Below are positions 19,866-28,395 of a stretch of 64,000 nucleotides of DNA, in pieces. Numbering within the stretch: position 1 is the first letter of the stretch; each line of letters starts with the position of its first letter. This DNA comes from Arthrobacter sp. ZGTC412 (lineage in GTDB: Bacteria > Actinomycetota > Actinomycetes > Actinomycetales > Micrococcaceae), in assembly GCF_002929215.1 (NCBI RefSeq), contig NZ_PJII01000004.1:124001-188000 (forward strand). The letters are read 5' to 3'. The notes under the pieces are model-generated. The model made no database searches. It saw only the letters and a list, made by a program, of their open reading frames with translations, and had not been told where the DNA came from. The translations under genes were made by a program, and so were the position numbers.

Positions 19866-21841
19866 GCCGGTTCCTCACCCGGCTGGTGGTGGTGCTGACC
19901 GTCATCACCGGCGTCAACTACATCGCCTGGCGCTGGCTTGCATCGCTGAACTGGGACGCCTGGTGGATCGCCGTGCCCCTGGTGATCGCCGAAACCTACA
20001 GCCTCATCGACGTCATGCTGTTCGGCATGACGGTGTGGAAGCTGAAGATCCGCAAAGGCGCCCCGCCGCCACCGCATGATGCCACCGTGGACGTCTTCAT
20101 CACCACGTACAACGAGGACCTGGACATGGTGATGACTACGGCTCTCGCCGCCCAGAGGATCCGCCACCCGCACAGCACCTGGATCCTCGACGACGGCGCG
20201 CGCCCTGAGCTGAAGACCCTCGCCGAGGAGCACGGTCTGGGCTACGTCACCCGCAGCGAGGACTGGACCTCAAACCTGCCCCGGCACGCCAAGGCCGGAA
20301 ACCTGAACAACGCCCTGATGCAGACGCACGGCGAGTTCCTCCTGATTTTGGACGCGGACCAGATCCCCGAGCCGGACATCCTCGAAAAGACACTCGGTTA
20401 CTTCAACAACCGCCGGGTGGCGCTGGTCCAGACACCGCAGTACTTCAGCAACGTCCCGGCCGACGATCCCCTCGGCAGCCAGGCGCCCCTCTTCTACGGC
20501 CCCATCCAGCAGGGCAAGGACGGCTGGAATGCCGCCTTTTTCTGTGGCTCCAACGCGATCCTGCGCCGCGAAGCCCTGATGCAGCTGGGCTTGGTGGGTT
20601 ACGTCAAGGAAACCGAGAAAAGCATCCGCCGGGCGCTCGCGGCCTCCCGCTCCGCAATAAAGCAGGCCCGGAAGTCCGCGGACATGGAGACGCCCCTGGT
20701 GGCGAAGGTGCTGGACGAGGTTGAGGAGGCCACCCGCGAAGCCCAGCAGGAACTGGACGCCGGCGGGGCCCTGAGTGAAATTACCTACCGGGTACGCCGC
20801 CGCGTGGACGCCGCCGTGCAGACCCTCGTGATGGCCGACGTCGAAGCCCTCCAGGCGGACCTCGAGGAAATCGCCGCCATGGAACTGGCCCACGTGGGCG
20901 AGGCCGGCGTCCCGGTGGTGGCTGATGACGCTGTGCAGCGCATGTCCGCCCGCGACTGGTCCCCCCTGGGTGCGCTCGAATCCGTGCAGGCCGTCCTGGA
21001 CGCGCTGTCCGTGGAACGCAATGACGAAGCCCAGCCGGTCATGCCGCTGGCCACCATCTCCGTCACCGAGGACATGGCCACCGCAATGCGGATGCATGCC
21101 ATGGGCTGGGCGAGCGTCTACCACCACGAAATCCTCGCGTATGGGCTGGCGCCGGAGGACCTCAAGACGATGCTCACGCAGCGCCTCCGTTGGGCCCAGG
21201 GCACCATCCAGGTGTTCCTCCGCGAAAACCCGCTGGTGCAGAGGGGCCTCAAGTTGGGCCAGCGGCTGATGTACTTCGCCACCATGTGGACCTACCTCAG
21301 CGGCTATGCAGCAGTCGTCTACTTCGCCGCTCCCATCATCTACCTGCTGCTGGGCATCCTGCCGGTCACAAGCCTGAGCTGGGACTTCTTCATCCGGTTC
21401 ATCCCCTTCATGCTGGTCAACCAGCTGCTGTTCGCCGTCGCCGGCCGGGGCATCCCCACCTGGCGCGGCCAGCAGTACAGCCTGGCGCTGTTCCCCACCT
21501 GGATCAAGGCCTGCTCGACGGCGGCTCGGAACGTCTGGTTCGGCCGTCCCCTTGGCTTTGCCGTCACCCCCAAGGCGCGCCAGAGCGGCGGACCCAGCTG
21601 GAGCCTGATCCAGCCACAGATCACGGTGTCCGTACTGCTGGCGGTGGCCGCCGTCGTCGGAATTATCCGCCTGGCCAACGGACTGGCCGAACCGCTGGGC
21701 ACGCTGGTGAACGTCGCCTGGGTCATCTTCGACCTGGTGGTCATGAGCATCCTGGTGCGGGCAGTGCTTTACAAGGGTTATGAACCGGCCGCAGAAGCCG
21801 TAGTTCTCATAAACACAGAGAGGAATCCCGATGGAGTTTAG
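19862..21841 (+). CDS. Processive family-2 membrane glycosyltransferase with an insertion
   Basis: This 659-residue cellulose-synthase/PgaC-like enzyme has an N-terminal membrane segment (about 5-60) and a GT-A domain with DDGA near 110, DADQIP (164-169), TED (402-404) and QRLRW (440-444). About four C-terminal TM helices follow (465-650). It would polymerise a beta-linked exopolysaccharide from a UDP-sugar; no product-specific gene is near. Between SNAILRREAL (230-239) and TED lies about 150 residues of charged helical sequence, where BcsA has about 20. It overlaps both neighbours (4 and 11 bp). The insert may be a docking or regulatory element. Confidence 0.88.
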   Translation: MSRFLTRLVVVLTVITGVNYIAWRWLASLNWDAWWIAVPLVIAETYSLIDVMLFGMTVWKLKIRKGAPPPPHDATVDVFITTYNEDLDMVMTTALAAQRIRHPHSTWILDDGARPELKTLAEEHGLGYVTRSEDWTSNLPRHAKAGNLNNALMQTHGEFLLILDADQIPEPDILEKTLGYFNNRRVALVQTPQYFSNVPADDPLGSQAPLFYGPIQQGKDGWNAAFFCGSNAILRREALMQLGLVGYVKETEKSIRRALAASRSAIKQARKSADMETPLVAKVLDEVEEATREAQQELDAGGALSEITYRVRRRVDAAVQTLVMADVEALQADLEEIAAMELAHVGEAGVPVVADDAVQRMSARDWSPLGALESVQAVLDALSVERNDEAQPVMPLATISVTEDMATAMRMHAMGWASVYHHEILAYGLAPEDLKTMLTQRLRWAQGTIQVFLRENPLVQRGLKLGQRLMYFATMWTYLSGYAAVVYFAAPIIYLLLGILPVTSLSWDFFIRFIPFMLVNQLLFAVAGRGIPTWRGQQYSLALFPTWIKACSTAARNVWFGRPLGFAVTPKARQSGGPSWSLIQPQITVSVLLAVAAVVGIIRLANGLAEPLGTLVNVAWVIFDLVVMSILVRAVLYKGYEPAAEAVVLINTERNPDGV

Positions 21842-22163
21842 CTATGAGGTCAAGGACTCGTACGCGGAGGTCAAGGCGGACGGCCGGCTGAACATGGTCT
21901 CCGCGCCCAAGCTGCGCGAATTCGTCACCGACGTTATCGCCGGCGCGTCCAACCGGATCGTGGTGAACCTGGAGAACACGGCGTTTATGGACTCCTCAGG
22001 GTTGGGCGCGCTGATCGGCTGCCTGAAGGCGGCGCGGCAGGCGGGCGGCGACCTGCGGATCGCGGCTGTCCAGCCGCAGGTGAAGATGGTCCTGCAACTG
22101 ACCAGCATGGACAAGGTCCTCACCGCGTACGGATCGGCGGAAGAGGCGTTCAGCGATGACTAA
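21831..22163 (+). CDS. STAS-domain anti-anti-sigma factor
   Basis: This 110-residue protein is a single STAS domain. The phosphorylatable serine lies in FMDSSGLGALIGCL (S55/S56), the signature of SpoIIAA/RsbV proteins. It would bind the downstream kinase when dephosphorylated by the SpoIIE-type phosphatase encoded upstream. ATG 21831 follows AGAGAGGAATC and lies inside the end of the glycosyltransferase gene. It overlaps the kinase by 8 bp, so the three control proteins are tightly coupled with the glycosyltransferase. Confidence 0.93.
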   Translation: MEFSYEVKDSYAEVKADGRLNMVSAPKLREFVTDVIAGASNRIVVNLENTAFMDSSGLGALIGCLKAARQAGGDLRIAAVQPQVKMVLQLTSMDKVLTAYGSAEEAFSDD

Positions 22164-22578
22164 GGTCCTGGCGTCCCGCAGCTTCCGCGGGCCGGCGTCC
22201 GAGGACGCCATCGAGTCCGTCCATAACCACCTCGACAGCCTCTGGCTCGACGTCCCCTTTGTGCAGGACATGGACCAGATGACGTTTACGACGGCGGTCA
22301 TCGAGTCGGCGTCGAACATCGTCCAGCATGCAGAGCCAGCCGGGCAGGACCCGGTGGACCTCGGCGTGGACATTTCCGTCCAGCCCACGCTGCTGCAGGC
22401 CCGGGTGAGCGCCTACCACGCCAAGCCCCCGTTCGGGCCGATGGAACCCGCAACGCCGGACGAGGACGCCGAGTCCGGCCGGGGGCTGGCGCTGATCCAG
22501 GCGCTTGTCACCACCGTTACGTTCGAGCGGCAGGACGGGACCAACACCTGGGTGCTGACCCGGACGTCCCAGGGCTGA
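22156..22578 (+). CDS. RsbW-like anti-sigma factor / serine kinase (HATPase_c_2)
   Basis: This 140-residue GHKL ATPase has an N-box-type motif ESASNIVQHAEP (about residues 50-61) and a G-box ESGRGLALIQAL (about 111-122). It is predicted to phosphorylate the STAS partner encoded just before it, or to bind a sigma factor or other target. No sigma factor gene adjoins it. The operon thus has all three classical partner-switch parts plus a glycosyltransferase as possible output. It is convergent with the histidine kinase. Confidence 0.9.
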   Translation: MTKVLASRSFRGPASEDAIESVHNHLDSLWLDVPFVQDMDQMTFTTAVIESASNIVQHAEPAGQDPVDLGVDISVQPTLLQARVSAYHAKPPFGPMEPATPDEDAESGRGLALIQALVTTVTFERQDGTNTWVLTRTSQG

Positions 22579-22622
22579 TTCCCGCCGGGCCGGGCAAGCT
22601 GAAGCGGGAGGGGCGGGCCGCC

Positions 22623-23849
22623 CTAGCGTTGCACCGGGAACGTCACCGAAACCGTGGCCCCGCCGCCGGGAGTGTCACTGATGGTGAGCTCTCCGCCGTG
22701 CGCCTGCGCGATCCGGCGGCACGTGGCCAGGCCCAGACCAGTCCCGGGACCGTCGCCGGGCCGGTTCAGCCGCACCAAAGGCTCTACGGCTCTGGGGCGG
22801 TCTTCCGGGAGGATTCCCTTTCCGTTATCGGCGACGCGCAGGGACATGCCCTTGGGCCCTGCCTCAGCACTGACGGCGACCCGCAGCCCCCGTCCGGGGC
22901 TCTGGTAGTTCAGCGAGTTGGCCAGGAGGTTCTGCAGCAGGGTGCGGAGCTGGGCCCGGTCTGCGAAGAGCCGGGCATCTTCGCACAGAATGCCGCTGGC
23001 AAGGCCAAGGTCAATGCCCAGGTCCCGGGCCGCTTCCGCAGTTACGGCCAGCAGGGAGAGCCGTTCCGGGTTCAGTTTTCCATCGGCGCGGGAGTAGTCC
23101 AGGACGTCGTCGAGCGTAACCAGCATGCGCCGCCCACCGCTGCCGATGTGTTCCAGGTACTCCACAGCCGGATTGTCCGAATGGATGTCCGGATCGTCCT
23201 CGGCCAGCTCCACGTACCCCAGGATGGTGGTGAGCGGCGTACGAAGATCGTGGCTGACCCGCCCGGCGAACTCGGCCAGCATGGCGTTGCTGCGCTCCAG
23301 CTCGGCCAGGGCATCATTGAGCTGCAGGGTGCGGTGCTGCAGTTCCAGTAGCTCCACCACCTGGCGGGCCAGTACTTCCAGGAGGCTTAGCTGCTCGAGT
23401 GTGGGAAGTTCCGGGCTGTTGGAGAAAACACACAGGGATCCCAGGACCAGTCCAGAGGAGGTCTCCAGCGGCACGGAGGCGTAAAAGCGGACGGCGGCTT
23501 TCTCCCCGCTAACGAAGGGGTTTGCCGCGAAGCGCGGGTCCTGCGAGGCGTCCCGGACCACGGTTGTCCCACCGGCCAGAAAGACCGTGGCGCACATGGA
23601 GTCCTCGCGCGAGCAGATCCGGGGGTCGATTCCTGAGGCCGCGATCTGGAACTGCTGGTCCGAAGTGATGATGTTGACCACGCCGTAGGGCACCCCGCAC
23701 AAGGACGCGGCCAGCCGCACCAGGTTGTCCAGCGCGCTCCTGGCCTGGGCGTCAGTCAGCACCGGCGTCTCTCCGGCGGTAGTAGGTATCAGCCCGTACT
23801 CCCGCAGCCCAAGCTCCCGCGCGGCGTCCTGATCGGTCAGCATTTTCAT
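22623..23849 (-). CDS. Cytosolic GAF-domain sensor histidine kinase
   Basis: This 408-residue kinase has a GAF domain (about 35-165), a short coiled coil (165-195), HisKA with phospho-acceptor H200 in RVSHDLRTPLTT, and HATPase_c with N-box LLQNLLANSLNY and G2 GTGLGLATCRRIA. No transmembrane segment or signal peptide is visible, so it senses a cytosolic cue; the GAF has SREDSMCATVF, as in light or redox-type GAFs. It is convergent with the partner-switch operon, whose first gene has a receiver, making it a plausible cognate kinase. It starts at ATG 23849. Confidence 0.9.
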   Translation of the reverse strand: MKMLTDQDAARELGLREYGLIPTTAGETPVLTDAQARSALDNLVRLAASLCGVPYGVVNIITSDQQFQIAASGIDPRICSREDSMCATVFLAGGTTVVRDASQDPRFAANPFVSGEKAAVRFYASVPLETSSGLVLGSLCVFSNSPELPTLEQLSLLEVLARQVVELLELQHRTLQLNDALAELERSNAMLAEFAGRVSHDLRTPLTTILGYVELAEDDPDIHSDNPAVEYLEHIGSGGRRMLVTLDDVLDYSRADGKLNPERLSLLAVTAEAARDLGIDLGLASGILCEDARLFADRAQLRTLLQNLLANSLNYQSPGRGLRVAVSAEAGPKGMSLRVADNGKGILPEDRPRAVEPLVRLNRPGDGPGTGLGLATCRRIAQAHGGELTISDTPGGGATVSVTFPVQR

Positions 23850-23949
23850 AGCCGTCCCGTCCGTATTCTTTTATTCTCCCCAGCATTGTCGTTGAGCCTG
23901 CGGCTCTCCCGTGATAATACCGGCTGGGCCTGACAGCTGCTGTAGTCTC

Positions 23950-23978
23950 TTGACACCACCCCCATGCTCTACTTCAAT
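23950..23978 (+). promoter_or_regulatory. Predicted promoter of uraD-uraH
   Basis: TTGACA (23950-23955) is followed after 17 bp by the weak -10 TTCAAT (23973-23978). The operator-like sequence begins directly after, the same layout as at hyi. Confidence 0.5.
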
Positions 23979-24015
23979 ATTACGTATGCTGAAATAACAG
24001 TTCCATGATGCGGAA
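23979..24015. promoter_or_regulatory. Operator matching the hyi operator
   Basis: TTCCATGATGCGGAA (24001-24015) fits TTCC-N7-GGAA and shares the central GC-GGAA with the hyi box TTCCACAAAGCGGAA. A degenerate partner ATTACGTATGCTGAA starts 22 bp upstream at 23979. This suggests one regulator controls urate/allantoin and glyoxylate genes. Confidence 0.55.
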
Positions 24016-24115
24016 GCCTGAAGCCGGTACTGTCCGGTGCTCGGGCGCCGGGAAGTCCGGCCTCCGCATAGCCGTCGCCATGGATGCCAGCATTTGTCAC
24101 CGAGGAACCAGCAGC

Positions 24116-24613
24116 ATGAAGCTTGCCGAATTCAACACTGCGGACCCCGCCCGGGCCGCGGACACCCTTCGACCCTGCATTGACGTCAAGCGCTGGGTGG
24201 ACACGGTCGCCGCAGCCCGGCCCTTCCCGTCCACGGACTCGCTCCTGGCTTTTGCGGCCGAGGCCGCGGACCCCTTCACCCCAGCCGAGGTTGAGTCCGC
24301 CATGGCGCACCACCCCCGGATCGGCGAACGTCCGACGGCGGCCACCACCGAGGCGTCCATGTCCCGCTCGGAGCAGGCTGGGGTGGATCCCGCGGACACC
24401 GCCCTGGCGGAGGCATTGGCCCAGGGCAACAGGGACTACGAGGAAAAGTTCGGCCGCGTCTTCCTGATCCGCGCCGCCGGCCGCACCGCCTCCGAAATCC
24501 TGCAGTCCCTGAAGGAGCGGCTGGAAAACTCCCCCGCCGAAGAAGACACCATCGTGGCCCAGCAGCTGCGCGAGATTGCCGTACTGCGGCTTGAAGGACT
24601 GATTACCGAATGA
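24116..24613 (+). CDS. uraD: OHCU decarboxylase
   Basis: This 165-residue all-helical enzyme decarboxylates 2-oxo-4-hydroxy-4-carboxy-5-ureidoimidazoline to S-allantoin, the last step of urate oxidation. The family signature AHHPRIGER (about residues 62-70) with the catalytic His, and NRDYEEKFGRVFLIRAAGRT (about 105-124), are clear. ATG 24116 is preferred, with GAGGA about ten bases before; ATG 24080 would add 12 residues lacking homology. It is coupled to uraH by an ATGA overlap. Urate oxidase itself is outside the window. Confidence 0.92.
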   Translation: MKLAEFNTADPARAADTLRPCIDVKRWVDTVAAARPFPSTDSLLAFAAEAADPFTPAEVESAMAHHPRIGERPTAATTEASMSRSEQAGVDPADTALAEALAQGNRDYEEKFGRVFLIRAAGRTASEILQSLKERLENSPAEEDTIVAQQLREIAVLRLEGLITE

Positions 24614-24948
24614 GCGTCTCCCACGTCACTACCCATATCCTCGACACAGGCGCCGGACGCCCGGCGGCGGGGGTCGCCGTCGTGCTTTACAAAAACGACG
24701 GCAGCAGCTGGCAGGAACTAGCAGGCTCCACCACGGACGCCGACGGCCGCGCGAAGGATCTGGGCCCGGAGCAACTGGAACCCGGACACTACAAGCTCAA
24801 CTTCGCGACCGGCAGCTACTACGCCGGCCTGCAGACCGCCACGTTCTTCCCCGAGGTGGACCTGGTGTTCGAAGTCACCGGCCCCGAGCACTACCACGTC
24901 CCGCTCCTGCTTAGCCCGTTCGCCTACTCCACGTACCGCGGCAGCTAA
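24610..24948 (+). CDS. uraH: 5-hydroxyisourate hydrolase (transthyretin-like)
   Basis: The 112-residue protein has the complete transthyretin-like HIUase fold. It begins VSHVTTHILDTGAGRPA with an active-site His, contains EHYHVPLLLSPFAYSTYRGS, and ends in the diagnostic YRGS tetrapeptide. It hydrolyses 5-hydroxyisourate to OHCU, the substrate of UraD. It overlaps uraD by 4 bp. A long hairpin begins 7 bp after its stop. Confidence 0.96.
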   Translation: MSVSHVTTHILDTGAGRPAAGVAVVLYKNDGSSWQELAGSTTDADGRAKDLGPEQLEPGHYKLNFATGSYYAGLQTATFFPEVDLVFEVTGPEHYHVPLLLSPFAYSTYRGS

Positions 24949-24955
24949 CCCCCTG

Positions 24956-25016
24956 GTTGCCCCATCACTTTCGGTCCCCAAACCGGGGTCCCAACAGCCG
25001 TAAGTGATAGGGCAAC
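24956..25016. terminator. Long imperfect hairpin after uraH
   Basis: GTTGCCCCATCACTT and AAGTGATAGGGCAAC pair over 15 positions with one mismatch. Inside the loop, CCCC and GGGG around AAACC form a second small stem. It separates uraH from the next operon. Confidence 0.65.
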
Positions 25017-25037
25017 GGGGAAATGTAGGCTTAAGGC

Positions 25038-25352
25038 ATGGCTTCTGAACAACCCCCCGCGGAGCGCCGCGAGATCACCGTCCGCCGCGCGCCAAAGTAT
25101 GTGCCGTTCCTGATCCTGGGCGCACTGGTGGGTGTGGGGGTGGCCGCCGCGGTGGCGTACGGGCTGCCGGCGAGCGAGAGCTTTGACCCCGGCTCGGTGT
25201 TCGGATTCTTCCTGGTGCTGTTCGCCGGCGCCGGCGCGGTTCTGGGTGCCGTACTGGCGCTGATCCTGGACCGCCGCAGCGTCAAGCGGCAGCAGCGGGC
25301 GGTGGTGGAGTCCGTGCCCGACTCCGAGCCGGATACAGATTCCCAGCCATAG
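25038..25352 (+). CDS. Small two-TM membrane protein upstream of purF
   Basis: This 104-residue protein has a charged N-terminus and two hydrophobic segments: FLILGALVGVGVAAAVAYGL (about 23-42) and GFFLVLFAGAGAVLGAVLALIL (about 54-75). Then come a basic stretch DRRSVKRQQR and an acidic tail. The same kind of protein lies next to purF in related actinobacteria, as I recall; its role is unknown. It starts at ATG 25038. Confidence 0.75.
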   Translation: MASEQPPAERREITVRRAPKYVPFLILGALVGVGVAAAVAYGLPASESFDPGSVFGFFLVLFAGAGAVLGAVLALILDRRSVKRQQRAVVESVPDSEPDTDSQP

Positions 25353-25411
25353 CCACGGTCACAAACGGGCAGCCGGAAAAGTCTTACCCCATGTCGTGAG
25401 ATAATCGACCA

Positions 25412-27082
25412 GTGGCACGCGGCGATGGAAAACTTTCCCATGATCTTCTCCCTGGCGAAAAAGGCCCGCAGGACGCCTGCGGCGTTTTCGGAGTCTGGGC
25501 ACCAGGTGAAGAAGTAGCAAAACTAACCTATTACGGGCTGTATGCACTGCAGCACCGCGGTCAGGAGTCCGCTGGTATAGCCACCAGCGACGGCAACCGG
25601 ATCAACGTTTATAAGGACATGGGACTCGTCTCCCAGGTCTTCGACGAGACCACCCTGAACACCCTCACCGGTCACCTGGCAGTGGGCCACTGCCGCTACT
25701 CCACCACCGGCGCCAGCCACTGGGCCAACGCCCAGCCCACCCTTGGCGCCACCAGCACCGGAACCGTGGCCCTGGCGCACAACGGCAACCTCACCAACAC
25801 GGCCGAACTCAACGCCATGATCCAGGAACGCAACGGCGATCAGCTCACCGGCGAGATGAAGCAGGGCAACACCTCGGACACCGCCCTGGTCACGGCACTC
25901 CTGGAAGGCGAGCCCGGCAAGACCCTCGAAGAAACCGCCATCGAGCTGCTGCCGAAGATCAAGGGCGGCTTCTGCTTCGTCTTTATGGATGAAGGCACCC
26001 TCTACGCCGCCCGCGACACCTACGGCATCCGCCCGCTGGTCCTCGGCCGGCTGGAACGTGGCTGGGTTGTTGCTTCCGAGCAGTCCGCACTCGCCACTGT
26101 GGGCGCCAGCTTCATCCGTGAAATCGAGCCCGGCGAGTTCATCGCCATCGACGAGCAAGGCGTTCGCTCCCAGCGCTTTGCGGAGCCGACGCCGGCCGGT
26201 TGCGTTTTCGAGTACGTCTACCTTGCCCGTCCGGACGCCGCCATCGCCGGCCGCTCCGTGTACGAGTCTCGCGTGGAGATGGGCCGCCAGTTGGCGCGCG
26301 AAAACACGCAGGTTGCGGACATCGTTATTCCGGTTCCCGAGTCCGGCACCCCGGCTGCCGTGGGTTACGCCGAAGAATCCGGCATCCCCTTCGCCCACGG
26401 GTTCGTCAAGAACTCCTACGTTGGCCGTACGTTTATCCAGCCCTCGCAGACGCTCCGCCAGCTGGGCATCCGGCTCAAGCTGAACGCCCTGGAGTCCGTG
26501 ATCCGCGGCAAGCGCGTGGTGGTGGTGGATGACTCGATCGTCCGCGGCAACACGCAGCGCGCCATCGTCCGGATGCTCCGCGAGGCCGGTGCCGCCGCGG
26601 TCCACGTCAAGATTTCCTCCCCGCCCGTGCAGTGGCCCTGCTTTTACGGCATCGACTTCGCCTCCCGCGCCGAGCTGATCGCCAACGGCGCCACCATCGA
26701 GGAGATCTCGCAGGCCATCGGCGCCGACTCCCTGGCCTACATTTCCGAGGACGGCATGATCGGGGCAACCCGGCAGCCGCGGGAACGTTTGTGCACCGCG
26801 TGCTTCACCGGCAAGTACCCCATCGAGCTTCCCGGCTCGGACAAACTGGGTAAAAACCTGCTGGAACGTACGGACCTCGGCGGCCTGAAGCCCTCGCCGT
26901 CCGCCCTCCCGGGTGTCACCGCGGCCCTTGCCGTGGATCCCCAGGTGGACCCCGCGGAGAAGTCCGGCGCCACTGGCTGCGATCCCGGACCGGACTCCGA
27001 GTTTGAGAACCTGCTGACCGAAGCCGACCTCGTGCCAGACGTACACGCCGCCGCCGGCGCTGACAAGAAAGAGTCCGTATGA
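25412..27082 (+). CDS. purF: Amidophosphoribosyltransferase
   Basis: This 556-residue enzyme makes 5-phosphoribosylamine from PRPP and glutamine, the committed step of purine synthesis. A short propeptide precedes catalytic Cys23 in PQDACGVFGVW, which is exposed by self-cleavage in this class. LYALQHRGQESAGIA marks the Ntn glutaminase domain. The PRPP loop VVVVDDSIVRGNTQ lies near residue 370. LCTACFTGKYP supplies cysteines for a possible Fe-S cluster, as in Bacillus-type PurF. The start is GTG 25412. Its stop overlaps purM by 4 bp. The last 60 residues are non-conserved. Confidence 0.97.
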   Translation: MARGDGKLSHDLLPGEKGPQDACGVFGVWAPGEEVAKLTYYGLYALQHRGQESAGIATSDGNRINVYKDMGLVSQVFDETTLNTLTGHLAVGHCRYSTTGASHWANAQPTLGATSTGTVALAHNGNLTNTAELNAMIQERNGDQLTGEMKQGNTSDTALVTALLEGEPGKTLEETAIELLPKIKGGFCFVFMDEGTLYAARDTYGIRPLVLGRLERGWVVASEQSALATVGASFIREIEPGEFIAIDEQGVRSQRFAEPTPAGCVFEYVYLARPDAAIAGRSVYESRVEMGRQLARENTQVADIVIPVPESGTPAAVGYAEESGIPFAHGFVKNSYVGRTFIQPSQTLRQLGIRLKLNALESVIRGKRVVVVDDSIVRGNTQRAIVRMLREAGAAAVHVKISSPPVQWPCFYGIDFASRAELIANGATIEEISQAIGADSLAYISEDGMIGATRQPRERLCTACFTGKYPIELPGSDKLGKNLLERTDLGGLKPSPSALPGVTAALAVDPQVDPAEKSGATGCDPGPDSEFENLLTEADLVPDVHAAAGADKKESV

Positions 27083-28227
27083 CTTCCGCTGCCCCCGCCT
27101 CCGGCAACACCTCCGGCATCACCTACGCCTCCGCAGGCGTCGATGTTGAAGCCGGCGACCGCGCCGTCGAGCTTATGAAGGGTGCCGTCAAGGCCACCCA
27201 CAATTCCTCGGTAATCGGCGGAGTGGGCGGCTTCGCTGGCCTCTACGACGTCTCCAGGCTCCTGACCTACAAGAAGCCCCTGCTGGCAACGTCCACCGAC
27301 GGCGTAGGCACCAAGGTCGCCATCGCCCAGGCCATGGACATCCACGACACCATAGGTTTCGACCTGGTAGGCATGGTGGTGGACGACATCGTGGTGGTGG
27401 GCGCAGAGCCGCTGTACATGACGGACTACATCGCCTGCGGCAAGGTGGTTCCCGAGCGCATCGCCGACATTGTCCGCGGCATCGCAGCAGCCTGCTCCGT
27501 AGCCGGTACGGCGCTGGTCGGTGGCGAAACGGCCGAGCACCCCGGCCTGCTGGGCGAGCACGAGTACGACGTCGCGGGCGCAGCCACCGGCGTTGTCGAG
27601 GCTGACCAGCTCCTGGGACCGGACCGGGTCCGCGCCGGCGACGTGGTGATTGGCATGGCCTCCTCCGGCCTGCACTCCAACGGTTACTCCCTGGTGCGCC
27701 GTGTCATCAACCACGCAGGCTGGGCGCTTGACCGCCAGGTCTCCGAACTCGGCCGCACCCTGGGCGAGGAACTCCTCGAGCCCACCCGCGTGTACGCGGC
27801 GGACTGCCTGGACCTCGCGCGCACCTTTCCCGTCACCGGCGCTTCGGCAGTGCACGGCTTCAGCCACGTGACCGGCGGCGGCCTGGCCGCCAACCTGGCC
27901 CGCGTACTCCCCCGGGGCCTTGTGGCCACGGTGGACCGCTCCACCTGGGAACTGCCAGCCATCTTCAAGCTGGTGTCCGAACTGGGCAACGTTCCGCTGG
28001 CAGACCTCGAGCGCACCCTGAACCTGGGCGTCGGCATGGTGGCCATCGTTTCAGCCGACGCCGCTGATGCTGCAGTCTCCCGCCTGAACGACCGCGGCCT
28101 GCCGTCCTGGGTCATGGGCACCGTCACCGAGGATTCCGAGTCGATCCTCAAGTCCGGTCCGGACTACGTGCAGGGCGCCAAGGGTGTGGACGGCGGCGCA
28201 GTCCGCCTGGTCAACGCTTACGCCTAG
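27079..28227 (+). CDS. purM: Phosphoribosylformylglycinamidine cyclo-ligase (AIR synthetase)
   Basis: This 382-residue enzyme closes the imidazole ring in purine synthesis. Motifs are TYASAGVDVEAGDRAVELMK, GVGGFAGLYDV, ATSTDGVGTKVAIAQ, GMVVDDIVVVGAEPLYMTDY, GGETAEHPG and GMASSGLHSNGYSLVR, in the standard order. ATG 27079 overlaps the purF stop. A 26-bp hairpin begins 5 bp after the stop and ends the operon. Confidence 0.97.
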   Translation: MTSAAPASGNTSGITYASAGVDVEAGDRAVELMKGAVKATHNSSVIGGVGGFAGLYDVSRLLTYKKPLLATSTDGVGTKVAIAQAMDIHDTIGFDLVGMVVDDIVVVGAEPLYMTDYIACGKVVPERIADIVRGIAAACSVAGTALVGGETAEHPGLLGEHEYDVAGAATGVVEADQLLGPDRVRAGDVVIGMASSGLHSNGYSLVRRVINHAGWALDRQVSELGRTLGEELLEPTRVYAADCLDLARTFPVTGASAVHGFSHVTGGGLAANLARVLPRGLVATVDRSTWELPAIFKLVSELGNVPLADLERTLNLGVGMVAIVSADAADAAVSRLNDRGLPSWVMGTVTEDSESILKSGPDYVQGAKGVDGGAVRLVNAYA

Positions 28228-28231
28228 TCAT

Positions 28232-28295
28232 AAATCGAGTGCTCCGTAGCTGCCCTTTTGAAGCTTCATAAGGGCAGTTACGGAGCACTCGATTT
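28232..28295. terminator. 26-bp stem terminator after purM
   Basis: Arms 28232-28257 and 28270-28295 pair along 26 positions, with one G-T (G-U wobble) pair. The 12-base loop contains GAAGCTTC. The 3' arm runs into GTTTG. Confidence 0.8.
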
Positions 28296-28334
28296 GTTTG
28301 AAGGGGCACAACGAGGACATCGTGTTGCTTAAAT

Positions 28335-28353
28335 GCGAATGATTATTGTTAGT
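28335..28353. promoter_or_regulatory. Fur/Zur-like box at the ABC/MFS operon promoter
   Basis: GCGAATGATTATTGTTAGT matches the 19-bp Fur consensus at 12 positions, with an AATGATTATT core dyad. It is an AT-rich island in GC-rich DNA, 43 bp before the first start, next to TTGCTT and TAGTAT as possible promoter hexamers. Metal control is inference. Confidence 0.45.
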
Positions 28354-28395
28354 ATGAGGACCGATCCGAAAGTCCTGCCACGAAACGATGTCCCC

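Noticed and set aside
25523-27046. 507-residue open frame antisense to purF
   Set aside because: PurF has all catalytic motifs on the plus strand; the antisense frame is a shadow.
28350-28356. NikR half-site GTATGA near the ABC operon promoter
   Set aside because: The matching TCATAC half is absent at the expected 16-bp distance.
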